This document shows, piece by piece, positions 62,924-64,000 of a stretch of DNA of 64,000 nt. The stretch is taken from contig NZ_CP124747.1 in assembly GCF_041860085.1 (NCBI RefSeq), forward strand, positions 3,410,001 through 3,474,000. Direction: 5' to 3'. The translations under genes and the position numbers were made by a program. Within the stretch, counting starts at the first letter, position 1. Every line of letters begins with the position of its first letter. The notes beneath the pieces are model-generated. The model was not told where the DNA came from and did no database searches. It saw only the letters and a program-made list of their open reading frames with translations. This stretch comes from Schlesneria sp. DSM 10557. GTDB lineage: Bacteria > Planctomycetota > Planctomycetia > Planctomycetales > Planctomycetaceae.

Positions 62924-64000
62924 TCACTCCCCGACTTCACTCGCGACGTGCAGAGAAGTGCGGATGGGATCGCACTCGACCTGACTCGGATCGACCTTCA
63001 TTTCTGGAAAATGATCTTTCAGCCGTTTCGCAAGTGCTTCCATCGAAAAGCGTTCTGTCGCATAGTGTCCGGGCAGAATCATCCCGACTCCCAGATCACG
63101 CGCCTCCAGGCACGAATGGAAGCGGGCTTCCCCGGTGAGAAACGCCTGGCATCCGACTCGGTGAGCGTCCCGCAGGAATTCGCCCGCAGCACCACAAGCA
63201 ATTCCCAGACGGGTGATCTGCATTCCGGGATCGCCCACGAACTGAATCTCTGGCTGCTTCAGTTGCTGCGCGATAAGACGCGTCAACTGTCCCAGTGTGA
63301 CGGGTTCTGGGAAGGTTCCATACCGCCCCGCCCCCGTTCCATCAGGAACCGGTTTGAGCGGAAAGACATCCACAGCCGGCTCTTCATACGGATGAGCTTT
63401 TCGCAAGGCGGCCAAGACCCTGTCCAATTCATTCGCGCGACAGACAACCTCGACACGGGTTTCTTCGACCTGTTCCAGCTGACCCGATTTCCCTATGGCA
63501 GGATTGGTTGAATCCAGCCCAAAAAATGTCCCGGTCCCCTGCAGATTAAAACTGCACTGCTGGTAGTTCCCAATCACACCCGCCCCGGCGTTCCACAGCG
63601 CCTGACGGACTGGTTCGACATCCGAAGGGGGCACGAACGTCACGACCTTGACCTGTTCAGGTCCGGTACGGGGACGCAGCGGTGCAATCTGAGTCAGTTC
63701 CAGTAACTCGGCGAGCTGCTGATTGATACCGGTCGTCGCATTATCCCAGGCGGTGTGGGGTGAATAGACGGCGATCCCATTCTGCAGCAGCGTCAGCAGC
63801 AACCGTCCCTCGGGCCTGGCCATCGTGATTTGCTTCACCGGCTTGAACATGATGGGATGATGCGTCACCACCAGTTGAGCCCCCGCACTGACCGCCTCGT
63901 CCGCGACATCATGGGTGAGTGTCAAACAGGTGATCGCACGGCTGACGGGTTGAGACTCATCACCAAGCAGCAGCCCGACATTGTCCCACTCTTCCGCCAA
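62924..64000 (-). CDS. Nif3-like dinuclear metal centre protein, 5' part outside window
   Basis: 358 codons are visible; the start lies beyond the right edge, since LAEEWDNVGLLLGD is the text that follows a short N-terminal helix in this family. VVTHHPIMFKPVKQIT holds the metal-binding HH pair, AVYSPHTAWDNA and CGAAGEFLRDAHRVGCQAFLTGEARFH the remaining ligands, and LPGHYATERFSMEALAKRL ends it. A YqfO-type insertion domain (from about VVTFVPPSDVEPVR to AHPYEEPAVDVF) sits in the middle. The family (YbgI/DUF34) may be a GTP cyclohydrolase-related or metal-chaperone-like protein. Confidence 0.93.
   Translation of the reverse strand: MAEEWDNVGLLLGDESQPVSRAITCLTLTHDVADEAVSAGAQLVVTHHPIMFKPVKQITMARPEGRLLLTLLQNGIAVYSPHTAWDNATTGINQQLAELLELTQIAPLRPRTGPEQVKVVTFVPPSDVEPVRQALWNAGAGVIGNYQQCSFNLQGTGTFFGLDSTNPAIGKSGQLEQVEETRVEVVCRANELDRVLAALRKAHPYEEPAVDVFPLKPVPDGTGAGRYGTFPEPVTLGQLTRLIAQQLKQPEIQFVGDPGMQITRLGIACGAAGEFLRDAHRVGCQAFLTGEARFHSCLEARDLGVGMILPGHYATERFSMEALAKRLKDHFPEMKVDPSQVECDPIRTSLHVASEVGE

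Overview
The window reads as a chromosomal segment of a planctomycete (Planctomycetota, probably Planctomycetales; genus not determinable by eye). The reasons are the mix of families: PQQ-like beta-propeller proteins, a DUF1111 di-heme cytochrome, a PEP-CTERM protein, a ceramidase-N-like protein, a mannonate dehydratase-like protein, GlnRS, and several conserved-hypothetical families typical of that phylum. The DNA is GC-rich, densely coding and mostly housekeeping. I see no rRNA, tRNA, CRISPR array, prophage, transposase or integrase.

Layout. 1-3956: a lipid or polyketide-like locus, with a beta-ketoacyl synthase cut by the left edge, a KS-like protein without the nucleophile, an exported DUF6134-like protein, and divergently an acyl carrier protein plus a cyclopropane-synthase-type methyltransferase. 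4150-8192: a small membrane protein, argS and an MFS transporter. 8526-14708: a PQQ-like protein, two tandem paralogous anchored proteins of unknown function, and a DUF1111 cytochrome. 14998-19764: a cysteine-free FmdB-like protein, exported MsrB, a stand-alone LigD phosphoesterase-like protein, a TPR protein and glnS. 20032-25071: Na+/H+ antiporter, ceramidase-like protein, RluA-type pseudouridine synthase, apt. 25234-29584: an exported unknown protein translationally coupled to a DUF692 (MNIO) enzyme, hemB and rfbD. 29758-36461: a coiled-coil protein, exported glutathione peroxidase, ALDH7-type dehydrogenase, gcvPA-gcvH, rpiB, and a TsaC-like/LMW-phosphatase fusion. 36764-40299: peptidoglycan genes murC, murB, ddl. 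40588-49971: GT87 membrane glycosyltransferase, a Cys-rich-TM protein, argG, a leader-controlled cimA, and valS. 50519-64000: type III PKS, a second PQQ-like protein, DUF151 nuclease, alpha/beta hydrolase, a GT2/mannonate dehydratase-like/MazG operon, PEP-CTERM protein, degenerate sulfatase, YkgJ, ArfB, ExeA-like ATPase with a membrane partner, and a Nif3 protein cut by the right edge.

The strongest new signal is regulatory. Upstream of cimA (first committed step of the citramalate route to isoleucine) the sequence shows, in order, a near-consensus sigma70 promoter, a 29-codon leader ORF ending in a Ile/Val-rich run (AGMIVVSIIGDL), a segment able to pair with the terminator, and a strong intrinsic terminator 27 nt before the cimA ATG. 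This is the full layout of a leader-peptide transcription attenuator. Other points worth following: a TsaC-like domain with altered active-site motifs fused to a tyrosine phosphatase, a zinc-ribbon insertion in ValRS, a cysteine-free FmdB homologue, an MNIO enzyme coupled to a cysteine-free exported protein, and a two-hairpin element upstream of ddl.

Functional names are from recognised motifs and general similarity, not from a database search. Start codons were chosen from Shine-Dalgarno spacing and family N-termini and are stated where they matter.
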